Of a stretch of 64,000 nt of DNA, positions 23,012 through 32,855 are shown one piece after another. The stretch's first letter is position 1. Each line of letters begins with the position of its first letter. The notes under the pieces were generated by a model, which was not told the DNA's origin, made no database searches, and worked only from the letters and a program-made list of their open reading frames with translations. The position numbers and the translations under genes were made by a program. Source of the DNA: Bog-159 sp963738375 (GTDB lineage: Bacteria; Acidobacteriota; Terriglobia; Bryobacterales; Bryobacteraceae); the NCBI GenBank assembly GCA_963738375.1, contig CAVTWL010000001.1, positions 66,076 through 130,075 of the forward strand. Reading direction: 5' to 3'.

Positions 23012-23667
23012 AAGCCATTTTGTTCGGCGGCACGGGCATGGTCGGCCAGGGCGTTCTGCGCGAATGCCTGCTCGATCCGGAAGTTGAACGCGTCGTATCC
23101 ATCGGCCGCGGAGCAACCAGCCAACAGCACCCCAAGCTTCGCGAAATCGTACATCCGGACATGATCGATTACTCCGCCATCGAGTCCGAGCTGTCCGGTT
23201 TCGACGCCTGCTTTTATTGCCTCGGCATCTCCTCCGCCGGTATGCGCGAGGCGGAATACCGCCGCGTCACTTATGACTACGCAGTCGCCGCCGCCCAGGT
23301 CCTCGCCCGCCTCAACCCGTCCATGACGTTCGTTTTCATCTCGGGCGCGGGGACCGACAGCACAGAAAAGGGCCGCGTGATGTGGGCGCGCGTCAAAGGC
23401 ATGACCGAGAATGCCCTTCTCCGCCTTGCCTTCAAAGCCGCGTACATGTTTCGGCCCGGCGTCATCGTGCCCCTCCACGGCATCCGCTCGCGCACCGCGC
23501 TCTACCGCATCCCCTATATCGTTATGGGACCGATTCTGCCGCTGCTAAGAACCGCGTTCCCCAAGTACGTCACCACCACCGAAATTCTCGGCCGCGCCAT
23601 GATCGCCGTCGCTAAACGCGGCTATCCCCACTCCATTCTCGAAAGCGTCGATATCAACAACGTTTAA
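23008..23667 (+). CDS. NAD(P)-binding Rossmann-fold epimerase-like protein
   Basis: A 219-residue short-chain/extended SDR-like protein. The N-terminal AILFGGTGMVGQGVLRECL contains the GxxGxxG nucleotide-binding loop. It is followed by DYSAIESELSGFDACFYCLG and FVFISGAGTDSTEKGRVMWA, in which the Ser-Gly-Ala segment and the later KGMTE replace the usual YxxxK. It resembles the atypical, YbjT/HTATIP2-like family of short NAD(P)H-binding proteins. Activity is unknown. Overlap with the ankyrin gene implies co-translation. Its 3' end overlaps the convergent pxpC gene by 14 bases. Confidence 0.8.
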   Translation: MKAILFGGTGMVGQGVLRECLLDPEVERVVSIGRGATSQQHPKLREIVHPDMIDYSAIESELSGFDACFYCLGISSAGMREAEYRRVTYDYAVAAAQVLARLNPSMTFVFISGAGTDSTEKGRVMWARVKGMTENALLRLAFKAAYMFRPGVIVPLHGIRSRTALYRIPYIVMGPILPLLRTAFPKYVTTTEILGRAMIAVAKRGYPHSILESVDINNV

Positions 23668-24526
23668 GCCACTCCTCCTGTTCCTTTAAGAGCGCGTAGG
23701 CCGCGTCCATCGAAACCTGCTGGAATGTAAACCCGTCGCGCGCCCGCAACTGGCCCAGCACATGAAAATCGGCGGAAATGACGTTCGCAATCTTGGGATA
23801 ACCGCCGGTGGTCTGATGCTCGACAAAAAGCACGATCGGCTGCCCATCCGGCGGGACCTGCACCGCACCCAGGGGCACGCCTTCCGTCAGCATGTGGCCC
23901 GTGTGTCTCTGAAGAACCGTCCCGCGCAACCGTATCCCCATGCGATCCGAATCTGGCTGCACTTCCCAGGTCGATTCGCACAACGCATCGGCGCTCCCCG
24001 GAGCAGTAACCCGCACCAGCGTACCGATGCCCGCCCCCACCGCCTTACGCCCCGCCACCGCGGACCGCGCCGCGCCCACCGCCAGCACATCTCCGCGCTT
24101 CAGCGCGCGCCCTTCCCAACCGCCCAAGCCCGTCAATAAATGTGTAGACGCACTCCCCAATACCAGCGGCGCGTCGATTCCTCCGCCCACGCATAAATAG
24201 CCACGCGCCCCCGCGCGCGCATGCCCGCATCGCACCTGCTCCCCCGCCTTCACCCAAGCCGCTTCCCACATCGGGATGCTCGTTTCGAAGTCCCCCCCGG
24301 TGAGCGCTACCATTGCGGGCGACTCGAATTCGAAGGCGCCCCCCGCCAGCGTCATCTCCAGTGCCGCCATACCCTCCGCGTTGCCCACCAGCCGATTGCC
24401 CGCTCGCAGCGACAGCGCATCCGCAGCCCCCGACGCCGAAATTCCCAAATGCGCATACCCCGGCCGCCCCAAATCCTGAACGGTAGTCAGCAGCCCCGGC
24501 GAGATTACGCGAATGTGGTTCGTCAT
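23654..24526 (-). CDS. pxpC: 5-oxoprolinase subunit C / biotin-dependent carboxyltransferase family
   Basis: The 290-residue KipA/PxpC protein, which with PxpB and PxpA forms the ATP-dependent 5-oxoprolinase that opens pyroglutamate to glutamate. Landmarks are VISPGLLTTVQDLGRPGYAH, GISASGAADALSLRAGN and VEHQTTGGYPKIANVISAD. The frame is intact. It overlaps the upstream pxpB by four bases. No PxpA (LamB/YcsF) gene is adjacent in this window. Confidence 0.9.
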   Translation of the reverse strand: MTNHIRVISPGLLTTVQDLGRPGYAHLGISASGAADALSLRAGNRLVGNAEGMAALEMTLAGGAFEFESPAMVALTGGDFETSIPMWEAAWVKAGEQVRCGHARAGARGYLCVGGGIDAPLVLGSASTHLLTGLGGWEGRALKRGDVLAVGAARSAVAGRKAVGAGIGTLVRVTAPGSADALCESTWEVQPDSDRMGIRLRGTVLQRHTGHMLTEGVPLGAVQVPPDGQPIVLFVEHQTTGGYPKIANVISADFHVLGQLRARDGFTFQQVSMDAAYALLKEQEEWLKRC

Positions 24527-25175
24527 TCGCTCTTAAATCTCACCCGATCGCCCATCCGCAGCAACGCGGGCGGATCCGCCGCCGCATCGAACAAGCGCAT
24601 TGCAGTCCGACCGATAATCCGCCATCCTCCCGGCGATGCCATCGGATACACCCCCGTTTGCCGCCCGCCGATCGCTACGCTGCCCGCCGGTACCCGTCGC
24701 CGCGGCGTCTCCAATCGCGGCGCGGCAATCGATTCCGCAAGGCCCCCGAGATACGGGAATCCGGGGGAAAACCCCAAAAAATAAACCAGGTATTCCGCGC
24801 CGCTATGGATCGCAATCACTTCCTCCGGTGTGTGCCCAGTTAACTGAGCCACCGTTTCCAGGTCCGGCCCGAACTCGCCACCGTATCTCACCGGTATCTC
24901 TACCGTCCGCGTCTCCGGCGCTGGCGCCTCCCGCGCGACCGCGAACAAATCTTCCGCGGCACGCTCGATCTCCGCGTGCCTCGTCGACCGCGGATCGAAA
25001 TCCACCAAAATCGACGCGTATGCCGGATGCACGTTCGTCACCCCCCCACGCCCCGCAGCAACCCCGTCAGCCGCAGCACTTCCCCGTGCGCCACCAGCGA
25101 AATCCGCTGGTCGAATACCAGCAGCAGCGAACGGTCGCTAGCGTACTCCACCCGCATGCCAGGGGATTGACTCAT
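24523..25175 (-). CDS. pxpB: 5-oxoprolinase subunit B, split by a G-run indel
   Basis: The KipI/PxpB partner of PxpC, about 217 residues. The N-terminal part from ATG 25175 (or ATG 25157, MRVEYASDRSLLLVFDQR) runs to LRGVGG, where a run of seven C on the plus strand (25041-25047) forces a premature TGA. Adding one base restores VTNVHPAYASILVDFDPR and the rest. The C-terminal signature is clear: YFLGFSPGFPYLGGL and VPAGSVAIGGRQTGVYPMAS. The indel sits exactly in the homopolymer, so this is almost certainly sequence error. Confidence 0.9.
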
Positions 25176-25219
25176 TCCTCTCAGTTTGATACTTTTCGGT
25201 CTGTGGGAGGTTACGCATT

Positions 25220-25450
25220 ATGACGCCCGCACAACTAGCGCCTGCGCAAAGCGCGGAAATGGTCTGGCAGGAGGATAAGAAACACAAAGGCTGGACCGTC
25301 CACCTGTACGTCGGCGCGGAAGTCATCAAGTATTCGCACCCCGATGCCGCCAACGCCGCGTCCGATGCCGAACTGATTGGCCTAGCCGTACGCGACGCCA
25401 AAGACGACGGCTACGATCTGCCCCCGGCTGCCGTCAAAATCAAGCGCTAG
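25220..25450 (+). CDS. Small hypothetical protein
   Basis: A 76-residue acidic-to-neutral cytosolic protein starting MTPAQLAPAQSAEMVWQEDK and ending PPAAVKIKR. A strong Shine-Dalgarno GGGAGG lies at about 25204-25209, upstream of ATG 25220. It has no membrane segment and no motif I recognise. Short strand-helix-like patterns are visible (GWTVHLYVGAEVIKYS, AASDAELIGLAVRDAKDDGY). It is isolated between the divergent pxpB and convergent reductase genes. Confidence 0.65.
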   Translation: MTPAQLAPAQSAEMVWQEDKKHKGWTVHLYVGAEVIKYSHPDAANAASDAELIGLAVRDAKDDGYDLPPAAVKIKR

Positions 25451-25467
25451 CCCGCTGAGACAATATC

Positions 25468-26359
25468 CTAAGCGTTCATCACCCGGCCCATCCGCTCAAT
25501 CGCCTCATCGATCTCCGCCGTGTTCGTGAACCCGATCGTCACCGAGTCGACCGCGCCTAAATTCATGGCAAACTTCATCGCCGCGTCGCGATCTTCCGCT
25601 TTGGTGAACCGCCCTTCGCCCACCAGCTTCATGCTGATCACGCCCATGCCCTGCTTGTGTACCGCCTTGGTGTGCGCCACCACTTCGTTCACATCGCCCG
25701 ATTTTGTCTACGTCCCGCTGGTCCGGCGTATCCATCCGCGTGCCATTGTGATTCATGCGGATCATGGCGACCTCTAGCCATTTATTCCCAGGAATCGTCC
25801 GCAGCGCCGGCAGCCCGTGAATCGAAGCGCCATGCGTGACGATCATCTTCTTCTGCTGCGCCAGCGAAAACCCGTCGCGCAGGCTTTCGTAATCCGTCAC
25901 CCACGTCGGAGGCCGCAGGCAGTGCAGTAGCAGAATATCGATGTACTCGGTGTTCAACTGTTGCCGGAACTGGTCGATTTTCGGCGCCGGATCGCCCGTT
26001 GCCGGCGTACTGTACTTGGTCATCAGCCGGTAGCTGTCGCGCGGCAGCCCTTTTAGCGCGATCGCCAACATCTCCGGCATGCCGTGATAGCTCTCGGCCG
26101 TCTCGAAAAAGCGGATGCCCTGGTCATACGCATGCCGCACCAGGCGCGTGAATCCCTCTTGCCCCAGTTCCCGCTGCGCGCGTCCGCTCGTGGTTCCCGT
26201 GCCGAACGCCAGCCGCGTCACTTTCACCTTCGACTTGCCCAGCGTCACCCAGTCGGTAGCGGCGCGCTTGTGCTTCGCTAGTGCCAGCCCTCCCGTCGAG
26301 GATAACGCCGTTATGGCGGCGCCCGTTTTCAGAAAGTCGCGTCTGGTGAAATGAGCCAT
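25468..26359 (-). CDS. Tat-exported aldo/keto reductase, one frameshift
   Basis: About 296 residues. The twin-arginine signal FTRRDFLKTGAAITALSSTG directs export of a folded, cofactor-loaded protein. The AKR barrel follows: WVTLGKSKVKVTRLAFGTGT, FFETAESYHGMPEMLAIALK (active-site Asp position replaced by Glu-Thr-Ala context, Tyr present), LMTKYSTPATG (Lys) and DILLLHCLRPPTWVTD (His). The frame shifts near 25700, after DQRDVDK, and continues GDVNEVVAHTKAVHKQGMGV to SVTIGFTNTAEIDEAIERMG. Tat-exported AKRs are frequent in acidobacteria; the substrate is unknown. Confidence 0.83.
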
Positions 26360-26468
26360 TAGTCCCTCCTTCCGAACACTGTACCATTGCCGCCACCCTC
26401 CGCCGTCACACCGGAAATGCCTCTCCCTATCGGCCCCCCCGCTTTATGTAGAATTGAATACGGTACAA

Positions 26469-28192
26469 ATGAGCGAGAAGCTGTCTCCCGGCACGAAAAT
26501 CGGCCGATACCAAATTGAAGGCGAGCTAGGGCATGGCGGCATGGGAACAGTGTTCCTTGCCGAAGATCCCATGATTGGGCGTCGCGTCGCCCTCAAGGTG
26601 ATCCGCCTGGATGACTCCGGCTCCGCCGAACAACAACGCATGATCGCCCAGAGTTTCCTGAAGGAGACTCGCTTGGCTGGCGTCCTCCACCATCCCGGAG
26701 TTGTCGGCGTCTTCGATGCCGGTCGGCAGGATAGCTTCGCCTACATCGTCATGGAATACATCCAGGGCCCGACCCTGGCCGTACTCCTCAAGGAAACGCC
26801 CCCGCCCGAACTGACCAAACTTCTCGACATCTGCCGCCAGACGGCCACCGTTCTCGACTATGCCCACGCCCACGGCGTGATTCACCGGGACGTCAAGCCC
26901 ACCAACATGTTGGTGCAGGACGACGGCATGGTCAAGATCTGCGACTTCGGCATCGCCAAGGTCGCCCAGTCTACCGAATTCACCGTCACGCAGGCCGGCA
27001 TGGCCCTCGGAACTCCCGAATTCATGTCGCCGGAGCAGGTCCTCGGCCAGCCTCTGGACGGCCGTTCGGACCAATGGTCCCTGGCCGTCGTCGCTTACGA
27101 GGTCATCACCGGCACCCGGCCCTTCCACGCGGAAAGCTATACCCAGGTCATGGCACAGATCATGACCCTCGAACCGGAAATGCCTTCCCGCCGCAACACG
27201 GCCCTTCCGGTAACAGTCGATGCGGTATTCGCCAAAGCCCTGGCCAAGAAACAGGTGGACCGCTTCCCCAATTGCTCCGATTTCATGGAAGCCCTTTGCG
27301 CCGCCTTTACCGCCGCTGGCATCCCCGCGCCTGCGCCTTCTCCCACGATGGCCGCTTCCCCGTACTCGACGCGGACGCCTGCGCTGACACCGAATCCCAC
27401 TCCAGCGCCCACCCTAGCGCCGCCCCCCCCCCCACCCCGCCGCCAACGCCGGCTCCGACAATGATTCCAGCGGTGGCCGCTCCCAATTACGCCCCGATCG
27501 AGACGCCGCCGCCCAAGGGATCTTCCACGAAGTGGATCGCCATCGCGGCCCTCGTGCTGGTTCTCGCCGCTGGGGCCTCATGGTACTTTCTCCACCAGGG
27601 CAAGGCGGCGCCAGTTGAAACGGCCCCCGCCGCCGCGGTCACACCTGTGACGCCCAACCCGGCGCCCGCTCCGCGCTCGGCATCAAAACGCACCACATCG
27701 CCGGGTGGGGCCGCCGCGCCCGCTTCCGCACCCGCTTCCCCGCCGACCGGGAAACAGGCCGCGGCTAGCCAATCCGTTCGTCTCTCAACAGTTCCGGAGG
27801 GCGTTGCCCTGATCATCGACGGCAAGTCCGATTCGCAGTGCCAATCTCCTTGCTCGGTCGAACTGCCAGCAGGCCGCCATACCGTTGTCGCGCGCAAGGA
27901 AGGCTATTATCCGCTCGCCAAGGATTTCAATGTCGACTCCGACCACCCGGAGCTTAGCTTCACCCTCGGCCCAGTAACGGGATCGCTGCTGGTCTCCACC
28001 GATCCGCCTGGCGTGGCGATCGCCATAAACGGCGTGCCGCGCAGTGAAGTCACCCCTGCGAATTTCACGCTTCCGGTCGGTCAGTATAAGGTTCGCCTGA
28101 CCCGCGAAGGCTATGAGCCGCTGGAGCACGAAGTGACGGTCACCGGCGACGGAATTTTCCGTCTTACCGTTTCGCTGGCGAAGCCTCGCTGA
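26469..28192 (+). CDS. Ser/Thr protein kinase with transmembrane helix and two PEGA domains, one C-run indel
   Basis: A PknB-type kinase: GRYQIEGELGHGGMGTVFLA (Gly loop), VALKVIRLDD (ATP Lys), GVIHRDVKPTNMLVQDD (catalytic loop), CDFGIAKVAQ (DFG) and MALGTPEFMSPEQVLG. A Pro/Thr-rich linker leads to an 11-C run at 27423-27433, where the frame breaks. In the next frame come WIAIAALVLVLAAGASWYFL, a single membrane span, and two PEGA domains (VRLSTVPEGVALIIDGKSDS and SLLVSTDPPGVAIAINGVPR) outside. A TTG at 26454 could also start it, but ATG 26469 is preferred. It presumably senses an envelope ligand and phosphorylates cytosolic targets. Confidence 0.9.
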
Positions 28193-30572
28193 CGCATCGC
28201 GGACACGCTCGCGCCAGATTGTTGCGCGCCTCCGCATAATCCGGCTTGATCTTCAGAGCCGCCTGAAACTGCGCTGTCGCCTCCTGCATTTTTCCCGGCG
28301 TTTGCGCCAATGCCACGCCTAACCCGTTGTGCGCGGCGGCATCGTCCGGTTTCGCCCGCAGAATCGTCCGGTATTCCGCAATGGCCTCCGCCAGCCGCCC
28401 AGGAGTCTGCACCAGCGCGTTCGCCAGATTCTCGCGCGCGTCCGCATACCCTGGCTGAATGCGCAGCGCCGTCCGAAATTCCGTGACCGCATCCGGCAAA
28501 CGTCCAGGCATTTGCGCCAGATCGACGCCTAAATCGTTATGCGTCTGCGCGTCCTCCGGCCGCAGTCGGAGCGCCGTTTGGAACTCCGCGACCGCTTCCG
28601 GCAACTGTCCAGACATCTGTGACAATGCGTTCGCCAAATTGTTGTGCGCGTCCGCATGATCCGGTTTGAGGCGAATCGCAGCCTGAAATTCCGCGATCGC
28701 CTCCGCCTGCCGTCCGGGCGTCTGTGACAACGCGACGCCTAAGTTGTTGTGCGCCTCCACGTCGTCTCCGTTAATCGCGAGCGCGGCCTGATACTCGGTG
28801 ATCGATTCCTGCAAGCCGCCTGGAGTTTCTGCCAGCGCCCGCGCCAGATTGTTGCGCGCGTCCGCATAATTCGGTTTCAGTTCCAGCGCCGCGCGAAACT
28901 GAGCGATCGCGTCCGCCATCCGGCCCGGCGTCTGCGTCAAAGCCACTCCCAGATTATCGTGCGCCTCCGCCAGGTCCGGCTTCAGATTCATCGCCGTGCG
29001 AAATTCCGCCATCGCGTCGGGCAGTCGTCCGGGAATCTGCGACAGCGCCACCCCCAAATCATCGTGCGTCTCCGCGGATTCGGGCTTCAATCGTAGCGAA
29101 GTATTGAACTCCGTCACCGCATCCTGCATCCGCCCGGGCATCTGCGCGAACGCATTGCCCAGGTTCGTATGTGTCTGCGCGTCGTTCGGTCGCAGTTGCA
29201 GCGCCGCCCTATATTCCGTTACGGCTTCCGGCAGACGGCTCGGTGTCTCCGCCAGCACCACCCCCAGATTCGTATGCGCCATCCAACTTGCCGGATTGCG
29301 CGCCAACGTAGCGCGATACAGCGTCTCCGCATCGCGGTAATTCCCGCTTTGCCGCCACGTCAGCGCCCCCAGGACCGCTGCCAAGGCCACTGCCAGCGCG
29401 AATGTGGCTTGCCGCCCCAGCTTGAGGCGCTGTGCGACCCGCGCCAGCGCCCAAACGGCCGGAACAATAATTCCCAGGCTTGCCAAATACGCGAAGTGGT
29501 CCGCTACATACGAAAATAGAAACGGATAGACGTTCAGAAACCCGAGTACCGGAAACAGCGTTCCCACAAAATACAAAAATGCCGCCAGCGGACCGCGCAT
29601 CCGCCGCGCCAGCACCAATAGACCTGCTGCCACAACCGCCAAGCCCGCAAGGTAGAGGTACTGCCACCACGCTGCCGCATCGATCGTCCACCGCGGATAA
29701 GTAAAGATCAGATTTGCCGGCCAGACCACTGTGCCCGCATAAAACCAGATTACTCGGCCCGCCAGCAGCATCCGTCCTAGCCAGCTCAGCGCAAAATCCG
29801 CGCCGGTTGCTCCGATATGCGTACGCTCCACCCATGCCGTGAATAGCCCCGCGCCCGCGCCCATCGCGAACCAGGGCAGCAGCGGTCGCACGTCGCGCCC
29901 CATGCTGAGGCGGCCCCGCTGCCACCACAACACCACCACCAGGGCCACCGGCAATGTCGCCGTTACCGTCTTCGACCCCAGCGCAAGCGCGAATAATCCC
30001 ACCGCCCAGCAGTAGTCCGATCGCCGCCGCGTCCCGTCGAATCGCAAGTAAAGCAGCGCCGCCGCGAGATAGAACGCGCCCGACAACGTGCTCTTTTGCT
30101 CCGAGATCCACGCCACCGCCTCTACCAGCATCGGATGCAGCGCGAAAATCATTCCGGCCAGCCAAGCGCCCGGGAGTTCCAGCCGCCGCACGATCCGCAC
30201 CACCAGGTATGCCGAAATCGCATGCAGCGCGACATTTGTGAGGTGGTAGCCCAACACGGCCCCCCCCCACAATCTGTGCTCCATCCAGAACGCGCTGTGC
30301 AGCAGCGGATAGTATTGTTGCGTCGCGCTCAGGTCGAACCAGATCCGCCACAAGCCGTGCAGCGATTCCAATGCAGGCCGCGTGACGTGGCTCAAATCGT
30401 CCCACACCAGCCCGCCATGCAATGCCGGCCAGTAAGCCGCCAGCGTTGCCGCCAAAATCGAAACAAGAATCCCGAATTCCCGCGCATCGAAGGCACGCGC
30501 CAGTCTCTCCCCCGCGCCCGCGCGCTTCTCGGGCACGGCTTGCCTGTCGGCGTGGTAGCGTTTTTTCGCCAT
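28164..30572 (-). CDS. Polytopic membrane protein with a C-terminal TPR array
   Basis: An 802-residue protein. The N-terminal half has about ten membrane helices (FGILVSILAATLAAYWPALH, WLAGMIFALHPMLVEAVAWI, FALAVALAAVLGALTWRQSG and others), with YHLTNVALHAISAYL and HPMLVEAVAWISEQKSTLSG, as in the TMTC/DUF1736-TPR family. The C-terminal half, from about residue 430, is ten consecutive TPRs with a strict 35-residue period of the type TPGRxxEAIAEFxxALRLKP followed by DxADAHNNLGVAL. Family members are thought to be glycosyltransferase-like or scaffold proteins. It overlaps the convergent kinase gene by 29 bases. Intact frame. Confidence 0.85.
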   Translation of the reverse strand: MAKKRYHADRQAVPEKRAGAGERLARAFDAREFGILVSILAATLAAYWPALHGGLVWDDLSHVTRPALESLHGLWRIWFDLSATQQYYPLLHSAFWMEHRLWGGAVLGYHLTNVALHAISAYLVVRIVRRLELPGAWLAGMIFALHPMLVEAVAWISEQKSTLSGAFYLAAALLYLRFDGTRRRSDYCWAVGLFALALGSKTVTATLPVALVVVLWWQRGRLSMGRDVRPLLPWFAMGAGAGLFTAWVERTHIGATGADFALSWLGRMLLAGRVIWFYAGTVVWPANLIFTYPRWTIDAAAWWQYLYLAGLAVVAAGLLVLARRMRGPLAAFLYFVGTLFPVLGFLNVYPFLFSYVADHFAYLASLGIIVPAVWALARVAQRLKLGRQATFALAVALAAVLGALTWRQSGNYRDAETLYRATLARNPASWMAHTNLGVVLAETPSRLPEAVTEYRAALQLRPNDAQTHTNLGNAFAQMPGRMQDAVTEFNTSLRLKPESAETHDDLGVALSQIPGRLPDAMAEFRTAMNLKPDLAEAHDNLGVALTQTPGRMADAIAQFRAALELKPNYADARNNLARALAETPGGLQESITEYQAALAINGDDVEAHNNLGVALSQTPGRQAEAIAEFQAAIRLKPDHADAHNNLANALSQMSGQLPEAVAEFQTALRLRPEDAQTHNDLGVDLAQMPGRLPDAVTEFRTALRIQPGYADARENLANALVQTPGRLAEAIAEYRTILRAKPDDAAAHNGLGVALAQTPGKMQEATAQFQAALKIKPDYAEARNNLARACPRCVSEASPAKR

Positions 30573-30671
30573 TGGAGAATCCCCATGTTATCCCGATTAG
30601 AGACTGGCGCAGGCGCGCGCCTTAAGATAACGTAAACTTAGAAGAGAACCGGATTCCCGGACCGACTAGTC

Positions 30672-32834
30672 ATGAAGCCATTTATCTATTCTTTCCTCCT
30701 GGCCTCGATCGCCGCCATCGCCGCCTCGCCGGCGCCCGCCCAACAAGCCTCTGCGCCGGGCCCAGCCATCAAGTCCACCGTCGACGAGGTCGTCCTCGAC
30801 TTCATAGCCCGCGACAAAAAAGGCAAACCAGTAACGGATCTCAAACCCGGAGACCTGGTCGTCACCGATAACGGCGCTAAAGAACAGCCCACCGGCTTCC
30901 GCCTCGTCCAGGGCGCGGAAGCCATCACGCAAAACGGAACCACCACCAAGCTCGATCCGCTCCGCCAACTGCGGCTCGTCACTCTCGCCTTCGAAGCCTT
31001 GGGCGATCCGACCCAACGCAAAACGGCTCGCGCCGGCGCCATCGACCTGGTCAAAGGCGAACAAGGCGCCAACGTGTTCTACTCCGTCGTCGTCATCGAT
31101 ACCCGCCTCATGGTGCTCCAGCCCTTCACCGCCGATAAGGACGCGCTCATCAAAGCCATCGACGAAGCCACCAGCGGCACCTCCGCCGGCAAGTTGCTCC
31201 CAGAGTCCGAACACATCAAGAGCGACCTCAAACGCTATCTGAACGGCGCGACCTCCAACGGCTCCGATCAAGCCAATAACGTCGTCTCCACTGCCACCCA
31301 GGTCGCCTCACAGGCGCCCGCCGCCGGCCCCGGAGCGGGCGGCTCGGCCGTGCAAGCCAAACTCGCCTCCATCATGCTCGACATGCTCCGCATGGACGCA
31401 GCCATGTCCACCCAGGATGCCCGCCTCTCCCTCAACGCCCTCGAATCCCTTGTGCATGGCCTCCAAAACATGCCCGGCCGAAAGTCCGTTCTCTACTTCA
31501 CCTGGGGCATGTATTTGCCGCCGGAGCTCGACGCCATATTCCGTAGCCTTACCAGCATGGCTAACCGCGCCAATGTCACCTTCTATTCCGTGGATACGCG
31601 CGGCGTCATGACCTACGCCCAGAACTCCGGCGCCACCGATCAATTGAATAGCGCCAACGATTCTTCCAGTAACAGCACGCTCAAGGAGGGCAACGCCAGC
31701 AAGGATGAAATGCGCGCCTCCGACAACGCCGAAACCTCCTCGCGCGCCAACGTCCAGCTCCCCATTCGAAATCTTGCGGAAGCCACGGGCGGCTTTCTCC
31801 TCGGCGAAAGTAACGACCTGCGCACGCCTCTCCGCCACGTCAACGAAGAAATTGCGTCCTACTACGAGATCACGTATAACCCGCACATCGAAAATTACGA
31901 TGGCGCTTTTCATAAATTGAAGATCGACAGTGATCGCAAGGGCCTCGTCCTCCAGGCGCGCAACGGCTACTTCGCGCTTCCTCCCGAATCCCGCGCCTCC
32001 GGAATGCAAGTCTTTGAAATGCCGCTGCTCAAAGCCCTGTCCGATGGTCAGCCCCTCAGCGATGTTGAGTTCCGCTCGGCCGCGTTTCTCGAACAACCGC
32101 ATGCCGACAATACCTCGCTCTCCGTCATGGTCGAGATCCCGCTGCACGGCCTGCAAGGCAAACCCGACGCCACCGGGAAATTTTCCGACGTCCATTTCTC
32201 CATTGCCGCCCTCATTAAGGATTCCAAAGGCGAAGTCGTCGGTCCCAGGCTAACCCGCGATCGTTCCGTCCACGTCACCGCCGACCAGCTCAAGATGGGC
32301 AACTTCGTCGAAAAAATGCCTCTCGATCTGCCGCCAGGCGATTACACCATGGACACCGTCGTGATGGACCGCGAGACCAACAAAATGGGCACGGCCCACA
32401 CCAAGTTCACCATCGCTGCCTCCGGCAAGGGCGTAGGCATTTCATCGCTCACTTCGGTGCGCTCTTACACGCCCAACGTGAAAGGTCTCGACCCCAACGA
32501 CACATTCCAGTTCCAAGGCGGCAGCATCACCCCCACATTAAACAAAAGTGTTCCGCGCGTCGAAGGTTCGTCGCTACGCCTCTTTTTCGTGGTCTATCAG
32601 GACAAAGCGATCGCCGCAAAGCCAACCGTGGAAGTTGAATTCATGCAGAACGGCAAAAGCCTGCAGAAAGCGCCTCTGCCCCTGCCCGACGCCAATTCTC
32701 TGGGACGGATTCCCTACGTTATGACCATTCCTGCCGCCGCGATTCCGCCGGGTTCATATCAGATCCGCGCGACCGCGAAACAAGGCGACACCACCGCAGT
32801 CGCCGCCACCGACGTGCAGATCGAAGCGAAGTAA
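30672..32834 (+). CDS. Exported VWFA-related acidobacterial domain protein
   Basis: A 720-residue intact frame beginning with a signal peptide (MKPFIYSFLLASIAAIAASPAPAQ cut after AQ). It then has VLDFIARDKKGKPVTDLKPGD and LVVTDNGAKEQPTGFRLV, the start of the VWFA-related acidobacterial domain (TIGR03436 type), in which a von Willebrand A fold follows (LVTLAFEALGDPT, VVIDTRLMVLQPFTADKDAL, GRKSVLYFTWGMYLPPELDA). The C-terminal half is a beta-rich region (GVGISSLTSVRSYTPNVKGL; IPAAAIPPGSYQIRATAKQG). Such proteins are abundant in Solibacter-like genomes. The function is unknown; an extracellular binding role is inferred. Confidence 0.9.
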   Translation: MKPFIYSFLLASIAAIAASPAPAQQASAPGPAIKSTVDEVVLDFIARDKKGKPVTDLKPGDLVVTDNGAKEQPTGFRLVQGAEAITQNGTTTKLDPLRQLRLVTLAFEALGDPTQRKTARAGAIDLVKGEQGANVFYSVVVIDTRLMVLQPFTADKDALIKAIDEATSGTSAGKLLPESEHIKSDLKRYLNGATSNGSDQANNVVSTATQVASQAPAAGPGAGGSAVQAKLASIMLDMLRMDAAMSTQDARLSLNALESLVHGLQNMPGRKSVLYFTWGMYLPPELDAIFRSLTSMANRANVTFYSVDTRGVMTYAQNSGATDQLNSANDSSSNSTLKEGNASKDEMRASDNAETSSRANVQLPIRNLAEATGGFLLGESNDLRTPLRHVNEEIASYYEITYNPHIENYDGAFHKLKIDSDRKGLVLQARNGYFALPPESRASGMQVFEMPLLKALSDGQPLSDVEFRSAAFLEQPHADNTSLSVMVEIPLHGLQGKPDATGKFSDVHFSIAALIKDSKGEVVGPRLTRDRSVHVTADQLKMGNFVEKMPLDLPPGDYTMDTVVMDRETNKMGTAHTKFTIAASGKGVGISSLTSVRSYTPNVKGLDPNDTFQFQGGSITPTLNKSVPRVEGSSLRLFFVVYQDKAIAAKPTVEVEFMQNGKSLQKAPLPLPDANSLGRIPYVMTIPAAAIPPGSYQIRATAKQGDTTAVAATDVQIEAK

Positions 32835-32855
32835 TCTGTCGCGCCTAGCGAGGAC

